64,000 nt of DNA. Origin: JAOBAU01 sp034667465. Lineage in GTDB: Bacteria > Acidobacteriota > Thermoanaerobaculia > Gp7-AA8. The position numbers and the translations under genes are program-made. Below are positions 8,221-16,545 of this stretch, one piece after another (positions within the stretch are counted from its first letter, which is position 1; each line of letters starts with the position of its first letter). The notes under the pieces were generated by a model, which did no database searches, was not told the DNA's origin, and saw nothing but the letters and a program-made list of their open reading frames with translations. Location of the stretch: NCBI GenBank assembly GCA_034667465.1, contig JAXDJV010000013.1:1-64000 (forward strand). The letters are read 5' to 3'.

Positions 8221-8769
8221 ATGGTGGTGGCGACGGAAGATCTCCGTCCGTTCCTGACGCACGACGGGATGCTGCGCGATCGCAGCGACGAGGTGCTGCA
8301 TCTCATCGCTACGAATCACTTCTTCATCGATCGCGACACGGCGGAAGTCTCGCCGGAGTACCGGCAGATCATTCCGTACGTCGTGATCCGTCACGGCGAC
8401 GAATGTTTCGCGCTGGTGCGGACGCGGAAGCAGACCGAAGCGCGCCTGCACGACAAAATGTCGCTCGGCATCGGCGGTCATATCAATCCGGGACACGATC
8501 TTCTCGCGGGCCTGCAGAAGGAGCTCGACGAGGAGGTGCGCATCGGCGGCGCGCACACGCTGACCTTCGCCGGCATCCTCAACGATGAGTCGACAGAAGT
8601 CGGCCGCGTCCACCTCGGCGCCGTCTACCTGCTCGACGCATCGACGCGCGACGTCGAAGTGCTGGAGACGGAAAAGATGCGCGGCGAGTGGATCCCGCGC
8701 GCCGCGCTCAGCGAGTCACGCGAAGCGATGGAGAGCTGGTCGCAAATCGTGCTGGACGAAGTGCTGTAG
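8221..8769 (+). CDS. NUDIX-domain hydrolase
   Basis: 182-residue NUDIX protein. The box reads GGHINPGHDLLAGLQKELDE followed by EV, with the Glu residues that bind magnesium in the expected register. A segment before it (VVIRHGDECFALVRTRKQTE) is the usual first beta strands. The substrate class is not readable. Start choice: ATG 8221 is preceded by GAGAAAG. A TTG at 8206 overlaps the M28 stop (TTGA) and is an alternative that adds five residues. It sits directly downstream of the peptidase and ends at a repeat. Confidence 0.85.
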   Translation: MVVATEDLRPFLTHDGMLRDRSDEVLHLIATNHFFIDRDTAEVSPEYRQIIPYVVIRHGDECFALVRTRKQTEARLHDKMSLGIGGHINPGHDLLAGLQKELDEEVRIGGAHTLTFAGILNDESTEVGRVHLGAVYLLDASTRDVEVLETEKMRGEWIPRAALSESREAMESWSQIVLDEVL

Positions 8770-8857
8770 TCATCCCGAGCGTAGCGAGGGATCCGGGCGG
8801 GCGGGGCACGATGCCACCCGCGCCCCCCTCCCGGATTCCTCGCTACGCTCGGAATGA
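8770..8857. repeat. HPERSEG-type inverted repeat (copy 2)
   Basis: TCATCCCGAGCGTAGCGAGG and GATCCGGGCGGGC on the left mirror GGATTCCTCGCTACGCTCGG and AATGAC on the right. The pair would form a long hairpin between the NUDIX gene and the 75-residue gene, whose 3' ends converge here; it could act as a bidirectional terminator. Confidence 0.85.
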
Positions 8858-8859
8858 CA

Positions 8860-9087
8860 TCACTCTTTTTCTTCTGTATCGACGACCGGCCGCTCCTCCA
8901 CGTGCAGCCCGCCGCCATACGTGCCGCCGCCACTCGTGCCGAACACGCCGCCGCGTCCTTCCGGGACGCCGTAACGACCGGGGCCGCTGTGCGCCGCTTC
9001 GTCGTAGCCTTCATTCGTCGAATCGTTCTTCTCGTGCGGCGGGGTTGCGCCCTCGGCCGTGTAATCGATGTCGTCTTCGTTCGCCAT
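8860..9087 (-). CDS. Small hydrophilic Gly-rich protein of unknown function
   Basis: 75 residues, very acidic and polar, with a Gly-rich centre (GRGGVFGTSGGGTYGGG) and no hydrophobic segment. It is probably an intrinsically disordered cytoplasmic protein. Not recognised. Its composition looks like a real protein rather than a codon shadow. The ATG faces the hrpB ATG with a single base between the two start codons. Transcription of each gene must therefore start inside the other, or the hrpB start lies further in. Confidence 0.6.
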   Translation of the reverse strand: MANEDDIDYTAEGATPPHEKNDSTNEGYDEAAHSGPGRYGVPEGRGGVFGTSGGGTYGGGLHVEERPVVDTEEKE

Positions 9088-9088
9088 A

Positions 9089-11287
9089 ATGCGAACTCTG
9101 GTGCAAACGCCGCTCCCGATCGACCCGCACATCGCTGAGCTCGTCGCGCATGTGCGCGCGCAGCGAACCGCCGTGATCGTCGCACCGCCGGGATCGGGCA
9201 AAACGACGCGCGTCCCGCCGGCGATGACCGCGCTCGGACGAACGATCCTGCTGCAGCCGCGACGCATCGCCGCACGCGCACTCGCACGACGCATCGCCGA
9301 CGAACAGCGGTGGTCAATCGGTGAAGAGGTCGGCTGGCAGATCCGATTCGAGCGGCGCTTTAACGATAAGACGAAGCTGCTCGTCGCCACCGAAGGAATC
9401 CTTACCGCGCGATTGCAATCCGATCCGCTGCTGACCGACTTCGGCGTCGTCATCCTCGACGAATTTCACGAGCGAAGCATTCACGCCGATCTCGCGCTCG
9501 CACTCGTGCAGCAGGCGGCGTCGTCGCGTGAAGATCTCGCCGTAATCGTGATGTCGGCGACGATCGACGCCGCGCCGGTCGCCGCATTCCTCGGCGGCGC
9601 GAAAGTGTTCGACATCGCCGCGCCGCGCTTCCCGATCGAGGTCCGTCACCGACCGAACATCAGCGTCGCCGCGGCGGTGCGCGAACTGCTGCCATCCGCC
9701 AAAGGCGACGTCCTCTGTTTCCTTCCCGGCGCGCGAGAGATCGACCGCGCCGCAGGCGAGCTCGCGAACATCGATGCGCTCGTACTGCCGCTGCACGGCT
9801 CGCTCGACGTCGACGCACAGGAGCGCGCGCTCGCTCCGGCGTCGCGGCGAAAAGTCATCCTCGCCACGAACGTCGCGGAGACGTCGCTCACCGTCGAAGG
9901 GGTCACGGACGTCGTCGACTCGGGATTGCACAAGGTGCTGCGATTCGATCCGGAGACCGCCGTCGATCACCTCGTGCTGGAGCGCATCCCGCTCGATTCC
10001 GCGCAGCAGCGCGCAGGCCGCGCAGGCCGCACCGCGCCGGGCCGCGCAACGCGATTGTGGGATGAACGCGACATTCTCCGTCCGCAGCGCGAACCGGAAG
10101 TGCGGCGCGTCGATCTCGCCGCGCCGGCGCTCGACATCGTGGCGTGGGGCGGAGATCCGCGCACGTTCGAATGGTTCGAGCGTCCGCAGGAATCGCGCAT
10201 CGACGCGGCGCTGGCGCTGCTCGAAATGCTCGGCGCGATCGACGGCCGGAAGCTGACGCCTATCGGCGAACAGCTGCGACGCTTTCCGCTGCATCCGCGA
10301 CTGGGACGGGTGCTGGTCGCGGCGAACGGGAGCGATGACGCGGTGGAATGGTGTGTGGCTCTCGCTGAAAGCGCACGGCGCGGCGCGAATCCGCAATCGG
10401 CGCGCGAGCTCGCATCAGTCGCACGCCGCGTCGCCTCCGGTCGCTATCGTCAACACGTTGACGACGAGACGATGCGCCGCGCGCTGCTCGCCGGCTTCCC
10501 CGATCGTGTGGCGATGCGGCGCGAGAGCGGATGGCTGCTCGCCTCCGGCACCGGCGCCACGCTGGCGCGTGACTTCGTAATCGGCGGCGACTTCATCGTC
10601 GTCCTCGATATTACCGGCGACACGATCCGCAACGCCGTCGCCATCGAGCGCGAATGGCTGACCCCGACGAAGCGCGAGACCGTCCACGCCATCGACGGCG
10701 GACGCGTTCGCGCCGTCGAACGGCTCTGGTATCACGGCATCCTGCTGCGCGAACAACAGGTGCGCGCCGACGCAAACGAATCGGCGCGCTTGCTCGCGCA
10801 ACACGCTGCGATCGATCCGGCGCTGCTGCAGCGCGTCGCGTTCGCGGAGCTCAGCATCGACTGGCCGCCGATCATCGAGCAGGCGGTCGCCGGGCGTTCG
10901 CGCACCGACGACGTCGATCTCGCCGCGTTCCTGCCGTACGACCTCCGCCGCAAACTCGATTCGCTCGCGCCGCAATCACTACCGTTGCCGAGCGGACGGA
11001 GCACGCGCCTCGAATATCGCGAAGACGGCAGCGTCATCGCGTCGGCAAAACTGCAGGAGTTGTTCGGCCTCGCGGAAACGCCGCGCATCGGACCGCATCG
11101 CACGCCGATCACGCTCGCGCTCCTCTCGCCGAACGGACGGCCGGTGCAGGTCACGCAGGATCTGCGCAGCTTCTGGAACTCGACGTATGCGGAGGTGCGG
11201 AAGGAGCTGCGTGCGCGCTATCCGAAACATCCGTGGCCCGACGATCCATGGACGGCGACACCGACACATCGGACGAAGAGGCGTTAG
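9089..11287 (+). CDS. hrpB: ATP-dependent helicase HrpB
   Basis: 732-residue DEAH-box helicase of the HrpB family (RNA-helicase-like; role in bacteria poorly defined). Walker A is APPGSGKTT (about residues 32-40), the DExH box is DEFHERS (about 123-129), motif III is SATID, and the later ATNVAETSLTVEGV and QQRAGRAGRTAPGR motifs close the helicase core. The HrpB-specific C-terminal region follows (SWLLASGTGA-like GWLLASGTGATLA, then LPLPSGRST). Length is slightly short of the usual 800 or more. An in-frame ATG at 9068 would overlap the divergent small gene by 20 bp, so ATG 9089 is preferred. It is followed after 9 bp by a metallopeptidase. Confidence 0.9.
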   Translation: MRTLVQTPLPIDPHIAELVAHVRAQRTAVIVAPPGSGKTTRVPPAMTALGRTILLQPRRIAARALARRIADEQRWSIGEEVGWQIRFERRFNDKTKLLVATEGILTARLQSDPLLTDFGVVILDEFHERSIHADLALALVQQAASSREDLAVIVMSATIDAAPVAAFLGGAKVFDIAAPRFPIEVRHRPNISVAAAVRELLPSAKGDVLCFLPGAREIDRAAGELANIDALVLPLHGSLDVDAQERALAPASRRKVILATNVAETSLTVEGVTDVVDSGLHKVLRFDPETAVDHLVLERIPLDSAQQRAGRAGRTAPGRATRLWDERDILRPQREPEVRRVDLAAPALDIVAWGGDPRTFEWFERPQESRIDAALALLEMLGAIDGRKLTPIGEQLRRFPLHPRLGRVLVAANGSDDAVEWCVALAESARRGANPQSARELASVARRVASGRYRQHVDDETMRRALLAGFPDRVAMRRESGWLLASGTGATLARDFVIGGDFIVVLDITGDTIRNAVAIEREWLTPTKRETVHAIDGGRVRAVERLWYHGILLREQQVRADANESARLLAQHAAIDPALLQRVAFAELSIDWPPIIEQAVAGRSRTDDVDLAAFLPYDLRRKLDSLAPQSLPLPSGRSTRLEYREDGSVIASAKLQELFGLAETPRIGPHRTPITLALLSPNGRPVQVTQDLRSFWNSTYAEVRKELRARYPKHPWPDDPWTATPTHRTKRR

Positions 11288-11290
11288 CAT
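11285..11290 (+). promoter_or_regulatory. -10 box TAGCAT overlapping the hrpB stop codon
   Basis: TAGCAT begins with the TAG stop of hrpB and ends 6 nt before the ATG at 11297. The downstream gene could therefore start its own leaderless message. Confidence 0.45.
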
Positions 11291-11296
11291 TTACGG

Positions 11297-13306
11297 ATGC
11301 TGATCGCATCCATTCTTCTCGCAACGACTATGAACACAACCGTCACGAACGAGCTCGTCACGAAGTACGGTGAAGCGCAGCGGCCGGCCATCGAACGCGG
11401 CGTCGCGCAGGTGCAGCAATTCTGGCGCGCCGAAGACGGCGACGAAAAGGCGATGGCCGATTTCGTCCGCTCGAACTACGCGGGCGATGTGGCTACGCGC
11501 GATGCGCTCTTCGAACGGATGGAGTTTGCCTTCGAAGCGCTCGATGGACACATGCTCGAAATCTCCCGCGACTGGCGCCGCCAGTCCGATCTCGACCTCG
11601 GCGCCACCTTTCCGTTCGACGACGTGATGGCCGGTTATGACCCATCGGCGCATGTCAGCGACGATCTCTTCGCGAACAAGCTGGCGTTCGTCGTCCTGCT
11701 CAACTTTCCGCTGACGACGCTCGAACAGCGGCTCGCCGAGGGCGACAAGTGGTCGCGAAGAGAGTGGGCGGAGGCGCGGCTGGCGTTGCGATTCTCGAAG
11801 CGTGTGCCATCGAGCGTCAACCTCGCGGTCGCGCGGGCGGCGGCTGAGTCGGCGCGGTACGTCGCGACGTACAACATCTGGATGCACCACGTCGTCGACG
11901 GCAAAGGGCGGCGGCTCTTCCCCGCGAAGATGCGTTTGCTCGAGCATTGGAATCTCCGCGATCAGATCAAAGCCGATTACAGCGATCCGAAAGACGGACT
12001 GGCGAAGCAGCGCGCCATGCAGCGGGTGATGGAACGGATCGTCGATCAGTCGATCCCGGCGGCGGTCGTCGACAGCGCGAAGGTCGACTGGAATCCGTAC
12101 ACGAACGAGGTGAAGGCGACGACGGTCGACGACAGCGGCGGTGAAGGACGCAACACGACCGCGTCAAATGCGCCGGAGCCGAACACGCGCTACGAGATGC
12201 TGCTGAAGGTCTTCCGCGCATCGAAGCAGCTCGATCCGTATTCGCCGACGGCGCCGACGCATATCGCGCGCAGTTTCAATGAAGGTCGCGAGCTGCCGGA
12301 AGCGCGCGTGAAGGCGATGCTGGAAACGGTGCTCACGTCACCGCTCGTGCCGCGCGTTGCGGCGCTCATTCGCGCGCGGCTCGGGCGTCCGCTGGAGCCG
12401 TTCGACATCTGGTACAACGGCTTTCGTCCGCGCGGCGCGTACACCGAGGCGCAGCTCGACGAGATCACGCGAAGGAAATATCCGACGGCCGCCGCGTACA
12501 AAGCCGACATGCCGAATCTCTTTCAGAAGCTCGGCTTCAGCAAAGAGACCGCGGAGATGCTCGCGAACAACATCGTCGTCGATCCGGCGCGCGGTTCCGG
12601 CCACGCGCTCGGCGCCGAGCGGCGCGACGATCATCCGCATCTGCGCACCCGCGTCGGCAAAAACGGGATGGATTACAAGGGCTACAACATCGCCGTGCAT
12701 GAGATGGGGCACAACGTCGAGCAGACGTTCTCACTCAACTCGATCGATCACACGCTGCTGTCGGGCGTCCCGAACACCGCCTTCACCGAAGCGCTGGCGT
12801 TCGTCTTTCAGAATCGCGATCTCGAGCTGCTCGGGCTCGCGAAGCCTGGCGAGGAAAGCCGCGCGCTGTCGGCGATCAATGAGTTCTGGGGGACGTACGA
12901 GATCGGCGGCGTAGCGCTCGTCGACATGGGCGTCTGGCACTGGATGTACGACCATCCGAATGCAACGTCCGCGCAACTGCGCGACGCGGTCGTGGCGATC
13001 TCGAAAGACATCTGGAACCGCTATTACGCGCCGGTCTTCGGCAGGCGCGATGTCATCCTGCTCGGCGTCTACGCGCACATGATCGACAGCTTCCTCTATC
13101 TGCCGGACTATCCGGTCGGCCACATGATCGCGTACCAGATCGAGGAGCAGATGGAGAAGGCCGGCAACGTCGGCAAAGAATTCGAGCGGATGGCGAAGAT
13201 GGGCAGCGTCACGCCCGATCTCTGGATGCGCACCGCGACCGGCGCGCCGGTCGGCCCCGACGCGCTGCTCCACGCCACCGAACGCGCCCTCGCTAAAGTC
13301 AACTAA
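11297..13306 (+). CDS. HExxH zinc metallopeptidase, gluzincin type
   Basis: 669 residues. The zinc motif is AVHEMGHNVEQ (His about 468 and 472). A TEALAF glutamate about 26 residues further on could be the third ligand, as in M3-like gluzincins. No PepF/thimet family signature beyond this is clear. The N-terminus (LIASILLATT) is weakly hydrophobic and not a convincing signal peptide. The middle region (residues 60-450) is helical. The family assignment is tentative; the zinc site is clear. It ends inside a hairpin repeat. Confidence 0.78.
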   Translation: MLIASILLATTMNTTVTNELVTKYGEAQRPAIERGVAQVQQFWRAEDGDEKAMADFVRSNYAGDVATRDALFERMEFAFEALDGHMLEISRDWRRQSDLDLGATFPFDDVMAGYDPSAHVSDDLFANKLAFVVLLNFPLTTLEQRLAEGDKWSRREWAEARLALRFSKRVPSSVNLAVARAAAESARYVATYNIWMHHVVDGKGRRLFPAKMRLLEHWNLRDQIKADYSDPKDGLAKQRAMQRVMERIVDQSIPAAVVDSAKVDWNPYTNEVKATTVDDSGGEGRNTTASNAPEPNTRYEMLLKVFRASKQLDPYSPTAPTHIARSFNEGRELPEARVKAMLETVLTSPLVPRVAALIRARLGRPLEPFDIWYNGFRPRGAYTEAQLDEITRRKYPTAAAYKADMPNLFQKLGFSKETAEMLANNIVVDPARGSGHALGAERRDDHPHLRTRVGKNGMDYKGYNIAVHEMGHNVEQTFSLNSIDHTLLSGVPNTAFTEALAFVFQNRDLELLGLAKPGEESRALSAINEFWGTYEIGGVALVDMGVWHWMYDHPNATSAQLRDAVVAISKDIWNRYYAPVFGRRDVILLGVYAHMIDSFLYLPDYPVGHMIAYQIEEQMEKAGNVGKEFERMAKMGSVTPDLWMRTATGAPVGPDALLHATERALAKVN

Positions 13307-13337
13307 TGGGGTCAGACCCCGGAAATTGACTTTAGCG
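13291..13337. repeat. Hairpin with GGGGTCAGACCCC core; possible bidirectional terminator
   Basis: A perfect 12-bp inverted repeat (CGCTAAAGTCAA / TTGACTTTAGCG, 13291-13302 and 13326-13337) encloses a second palindrome GGGGTCAGACCCC (13308-13320). The left arm encodes the last residues of the metallopeptidase and the stop TAA lies between arms. YceI converges on the other side. Confidence 0.8.
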
Positions 13338-13355
13338 GTGGGCGTCGGCGGCGGC

Positions 13356-13940
13356 TTACTTCGATTTCATCGCTTCGATACTGATGTCGATGGTGACGTC
13401 GTCGCTGAGCAGCGCGCCGCCGCCGTCGAGGACGCGGTTCCAGTTGATGCCGTAGTCCTTGCGGTCGATGAGCGTGGTGACGTTGAAGCCGGCCTTCTCG
13501 TTGCCCTGCGGATCCTTCTGGAAGCCGAGGAACTCGACCGGGAGCGTCACCGCTTTCGAGACGCCGTGCATCGTCAGGATGCCGGTGACGTTGTAGATGT
13601 TCTTCCGCGCGGTCTTCTTCACCGACGAGCTCTTGAACGTGATCGTCGGGAACTTCTCGACGTCGAAGAAGTCGGCGCTGCGGAGGTGCTTGTCGCGGCC
13701 TTCGAAGCCGGTGTCGATCGACGCCGCCTTGATCGTGAACTCGACCGACGACGCGATGGCGTTTTTCGGGTCGAGGTTGATCGTGCCGGTGAAGTCATCG
13801 AACTTGCCCGAGACCTTGCTCATCATGTGGCGGATTCTGAAAGTCGCTTCGGAGTGCGGTTTGTCGACGACGTAGGTGTCGGCAAAAAGCGGCGTGGCGG
13901 CGAGTGCGAGCAAAGCGACGAGAATGCGGATCGGTTTCAT
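13356..13940 (-). CDS. YceI-family periplasmic lipid-binding protein
   Basis: 194 residues with a signal peptide (MKPIRILVALLALAATPLFA) and the YceI lipocalin-like barrel: YVVDKPHSEATFRIRHMM near the mature N-terminus, then SADFFDVEKFPTITFKS and VTGILTMHGVSKAVTLPVEF. The family binds polyisoprenoid-type lipids in the periplasm. A strong AAGGAG ribosome site lies 6 nt before the ATG. It is the second gene of a MarR-YceI pair, a common arrangement, and so is probably controlled by that regulator. Confidence 0.93.
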   Translation of the reverse strand: MKPIRILVALLALAATPLFADTYVVDKPHSEATFRIRHMMSKVSGKFDDFTGTINLDPKNAIASSVEFTIKAASIDTGFEGRDKHLRSADFFDVEKFPTITFKSSSVKKTARKNIYNVTGILTMHGVSKAVTLPVEFLGFQKDPQGNEKAGFNVTTLIDRKDYGINWNRVLDGGGALLSDDVTIDISIEAMKSK

Positions 13941-13975
13941 GGAAATCTCCTTTGTGAGTTCGTGACGAGCGAGGC

Positions 13976-14485
13976 TCATCGACTTTTGATTTCGTGATTT
14001 GTGGCGAGGGCGTGGTGAACGCCTTCGCGGGCGCGATCGAGGTGTTCGACGAGCTGCGCGAGATCGCGCGCGCCGAGTGTGGAAAGTGAACTGAGGCTTT
14101 CGTGCACCGGCGCATCGAGCTTCGCGAGCAGCGCGATGCCGGTCGGAGTGATGCGGCACCAGACACGCCGTCGATCCTCTTCGCACCGTTTGCGATCGAC
14201 GAGCTTCTTTTCTTCGAGGCGATCGATGAGCCGGGTGATGCCGGGCGTCTGCTCGATCATCCGCTCGGCGATCTCGAGCGTCGGCAGCCCCTGCTCTCCG
14301 GCGCCGCGAAGAATACGCAACACGTTGTATTGCTGGACGGTGATGTCGTGCGGTTCGACGACGGAGCCGACGAGCCGGCGGATGAGGTCCGCCGTGCGCA
14401 TGAGGGAGATGGCAGCTTCTTCGTGGCGCGAGGAAAAGGGGCGGTTCTGGCGGATTTCTTCCTGAATACGGCGAGGTGCGGACAC
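13976..14485 (-). CDS. MarR-family transcriptional regulator
   Basis: 169-residue winged-helix repressor. The helix-turn-helix and wing are visible in LPTLEIAERMIEQTPGITRL, then DRLEEKKLVDRKRCEEDRRR and the wing VWCRITPTGIALL. The start is GTG. It transcribes toward yceI (35 bp gap). A promoter with a -35/-10 pair ends 6 nt before the GTG, so the message begins at or beside the start codon. A palindrome over the -35 suggests autorepression. The inducing ligand is unknown. Confidence 0.9.
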   Translation of the reverse strand: MSAPRRIQEEIRQNRPFSSRHEEAAISLMRTADLIRRLVGSVVEPHDITVQQYNVLRILRGAGEQGLPTLEIAERMIEQTPGITRLIDRLEEKKLVDRKRCEEDRRRVWCRITPTGIALLAKLDAPVHESLSSLSTLGARDLAQLVEHLDRAREGVHHALATNHEIKSR

Positions 14486-14491
14486 GGAGAT

Positions 14492-14520
14492 AGATTACGA
14501 AGCATTAGTTGATATGTCAA
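14492..14520 (-). promoter_or_regulatory. Sigma-70-type promoter of marR-yceI
   Basis: Read on the minus strand, TTGACA (14520-14515) and TAATCT (14497-14492) are separated by exactly 17 nt. This is the best consensus promoter in the window. The predicted start lies at the GTG of the marR-like gene. Confidence 0.75.
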
Positions 14521-14522
14521 CT
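14507..14522. promoter_or_regulatory. Palindromic operator over the marR -35
   Basis: AGTTGATATGTCAACT has 6-bp perfect arms (AGTTGA / TCAACT) covering the -35 element, as expected for MarR autorepression. Confidence 0.6.
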
Positions 14523-14553
14523 GATTTGCTCGCGTCCCCGTCCTGGGCCAAAA

Positions 14554-14565
14554 ACGAACGTTCGT
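14554..14565. promoter_or_regulatory. 12-bp palindrome, likely TetR operator
   Basis: ACGAACGTTCGT is perfectly self-complementary and sits just upstream of the TATTCT box of the thioesterase-TetR operon. This is the position expected for autorepression by the TetR protein encoded at 15058. Confidence 0.55.
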
Positions 14566-14567
14566 GC

Positions 14568-14573
14568 TATTCT
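14568..14573 (+). promoter_or_regulatory. -10 box TATTCT of the thioesterase-TetR operon
   Basis: TATTCT lies 20 nt before the ATG at 14594. Unlike most starts here it leaves room for a leader with a GAGGAGG ribosome site (14581-14587). Confidence 0.45.
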
Positions 14574-14593
14574 ACGCCGCGAGGAGGCAACCC

Positions 14594-15061
14594 ATGACTC
14601 TCACCGATGCTGTTCGCGACGACCTCAATCCCAAATTCGTCTACCACTCGCCTGTCCACTTCGACGAGCTCGATCCGATGCAGATGCTGCACAACTCGCG
14701 CTTCGCCGCGCACGTGGAGCGAGCCATTTCGGCGTGGTACTTCTCGCTCGGCGGCCGCTGGGCGCTGAACGTCAACGACAATCCCGATCAGTTTCACGTC
14801 GTCCGCGAGCTGCGCATCGAGTACCTCAATCCGGTCGTCGGTCCCGGCACGATGCGCATCGATGTCTGGGTCGAGCGCCTCGGCACCACCAGCTGCGCAT
14901 ACGGTTTCCTCTGCTCCAGCGCCGACGGTCTCGTTCCTTACGCGCGCGGCGAACGGACGATCGTGAAAGTCGATCCGTCATCGAAGCGCCCCGCGCCATG
15001 GACGCCGGAGTTCCGCAATCGCCAGTCGGCGCTGATGAAGGACCTCCCGGCCTACGCATGA
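14594..15061 (+). CDS. Hotdog-fold acyl-CoA thioesterase
   Basis: 155 residues with the 4HBT-type signature HFDELDPMQMLHNSRFAAHV near the N-terminus, where the Asp acts as catalytic base, followed by the YLNPVVGPGTMRIDVWVERL strand region. It should hydrolyse acyl-CoA thioesters; chain length is unknown. The ATG has a strong GAGGAGG six bases upstream. The TetR gene overlaps the stop by 4 bp (ATGA), so regulator and enzyme are co-transcribed. Confidence 0.85.
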   Translation: MTLTDAVRDDLNPKFVYHSPVHFDELDPMQMLHNSRFAAHVERAISAWYFSLGGRWALNVNDNPDQFHVVRELRIEYLNPVVGPGTMRIDVWVERLGTTSCAYGFLCSSADGLVPYARGERTIVKVDPSSKRPAPWTPEFRNRQSALMKDLPAYA

Positions 15062-15669
15062 AAGGCGCGCGAACGCGGCAGAGCATTCTCGAGCACGCCG
15101 TCGATCTCGCATCGACCGACGGACTCGAAGGGCTGACCATCGGCAGGCTCGCCGAGGAGTTGTCGATGTCGAAGAGCGGCCTCTTTGCGCACTTCGGCTC
15201 GAAGGAAGAGCTGCAGCTCGCCGCCGTCGAAGCGGCGCGCGAGCGCTACATCACGGAAGTGTTTCGACCGGCCCTCGGTGCGGCGCGCGGCTATCCGCGA
15301 CTGCAGGCGATCTGTCGCGGATGGCTCGACTATGTGCGGCGCGGCGTCTTTCCCGGCGGCTGTTTTTTCGCCGCGGCATCGTTCGAGTTCGACGGCCGCC
15401 CGGGACCGGTGCGCGACGCGATCGTGGCTACGATGGACAACTGGATCGGCGCTCTCGAGAAAGCGATTCTGATGGCGAAGGATGAAGGACATCTGCGCAG
15501 CGACGTCGATCCGGCGCTGCTGGCGTTCGAGCTCAACTCGCTGTTCTTCGGAGCGAACTTCGCGTTTCATCTGCGCGGGGATAAGCAGGCGCTCGCGAAG
15601 GCGGAGACGGCGATCGATATTCGGTTGCGCGGGGCGGCGAAGAAGGGGCGGCGGCCCACGTCATCCTGA
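15058..15669 (+). CDS. TetR/AcrR-family transcriptional regulator
   Basis: 203 residues. The N-terminal helix-turn-helix is LTIGRLAEELSMSKSGLFAH followed by FGSKEEL. The C-terminal ligand domain matches the TetR_C group with CRGWLDYVRRGVFPGGCFFA. It starts at the ATG overlapping the thioesterase stop and probably represses that operon through the palindrome at 14554. The last codons and the stop (Ser-Ser-TGA) are supplied by the repeat that begins at 15660. Confidence 0.9.
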   Translation: MKGARTRQSILEHAVDLASTDGLEGLTIGRLAEELSMSKSGLFAHFGSKEELQLAAVEAARERYITEVFRPALGAARGYPRLQAICRGWLDYVRRGVFPGGCFFAAASFEFDGRPGPVRDAIVATMDNWIGALEKAILMAKDEGHLRSDVDPALLAFELNSLFFGANFAFHLRGDKQALAKAETAIDIRLRGAAKKGRRPTSS

Positions 15670-15757
15670 GCGAAGCGAAGGATCGGCGCGGGTGGGGCGC
15701 GCCGAATGCGGCATGGCGCCCCTCACGCCCGGATCCTTCGCTGACGCTCAGGATGAC
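15660..15757. repeat. HPERSEG-type inverted repeat (copy 3)
   Basis: GTCATCCTGAGCGAAGCGAA and GGATC pair with GGATCCTTCGCTGACGCTCA and GGATGAC. Both flanking genes, TetR and ispE, end inside it. On each strand TCATCCTGA is read as Ser-Ser-stop. Confidence 0.9.
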
Positions 15758-16545
15758 GCAGTCACGTGGCGCACATCCGCGAACGCCGGCATCGCCGTAT
15801 CGCGCGTCGCGACGTCGCGAAATGCGCCGACGATCGTCGAGCCTGATCCGCTCATGCGCGCCCATGCGGCGCCCGCATTGCTCAGTCGCGAAACGAGTGC
15901 GGACAGGTGTGGTCGCGCGGCGAAGACCGGCGCTTCGAAATCGTTGATCAGCTCATCGGCATGCGAGAGGAAATCATCCGCGATGAGCTCGCGGTAGCGC
16001 TGAATCCCGAGCGGCGGCGAGAAGCTGCGCAACATTGCGAATGCTTTCGCGGTCAGTACGCGCTCCGGCGGAAACAGCAGCAGCAGCGGAATCGAGCCTG
16101 GCGATGGAAGCGGCGTCAGCACTTCGCCGCGTCCGGTCGCGTATGCGGTGCCACCGACTAAAAAAAACGGCACGTCGGAGCCGAGACGCAGCGCGAGCTC
16201 GGGCAGCGGCGCATCGAGCGAGAAGATCTTCGACAACGCCACGAGCGTCGCAGCTGCATCCGACGACCCGCCGCCCAATCCCCCGCCCGCGGGAATCCGT
16301 TTCTGCAGATGAATCGCGACCGGCGGCGAATCGAGTGCGCGCGCCGCGCGGATGACGAGGTTCCGTTCGTCGGTCGGAATCGTCGGGTCATCGCACGTGA
16401 ACGAGAATCGCTCGGCCGGCTCGATCGTCAGCGTGTCGTGCAGCGAGATCTCCTGGAAAAGCGTTTCGAGATCGTGAAATCCGTCGTCGCGGCGGGCCGT
16501 GACGCGCAGCGCCCAGTTGATCTTGGCGTGCGCTTCAATCTGCAT
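15748..16545 (-). CDS. ispE: 4-diphosphocytidyl-2-C-methyl-D-erythritol kinase
   Basis: 265-residue GHMP kinase, the fourth enzyme-catalysed step of the MEP isoprenoid pathway, phosphorylating CDP-ME in the cytoplasm. The start HAKINWALRV, the ATP loop PAGGGLGGGSSDAAA (about residues 85-99) and the late MSGSGSTIVGAF (about 230-241) are diagnostic. The ATG overlaps the stop of the upstream lipoprotein gene by one base (TAATG). It is third in a TPR / LolB-like / ispE operon and ends in a repeat that supplies its stop codon. Confidence 0.95.
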   Translation of the reverse strand: MQIEAHAKINWALRVTARRDDGFHDLETLFQEISLHDTLTIEPAERFSFTCDDPTIPTDERNLVIRAARALDSPPVAIHLQKRIPAGGGLGGGSSDAAATLVALSKIFSLDAPLPELALRLGSDVPFFLVGGTAYATGRGEVLTPLPSPGSIPLLLLFPPERVLTAKAFAMLRSFSPPLGIQRYRELIADDFLSHADELINDFEAPVFAARPHLSALVSRLSNAGAAWARMSGSGSTIVGAFRDVATRDTAMPAFADVRHVTASS

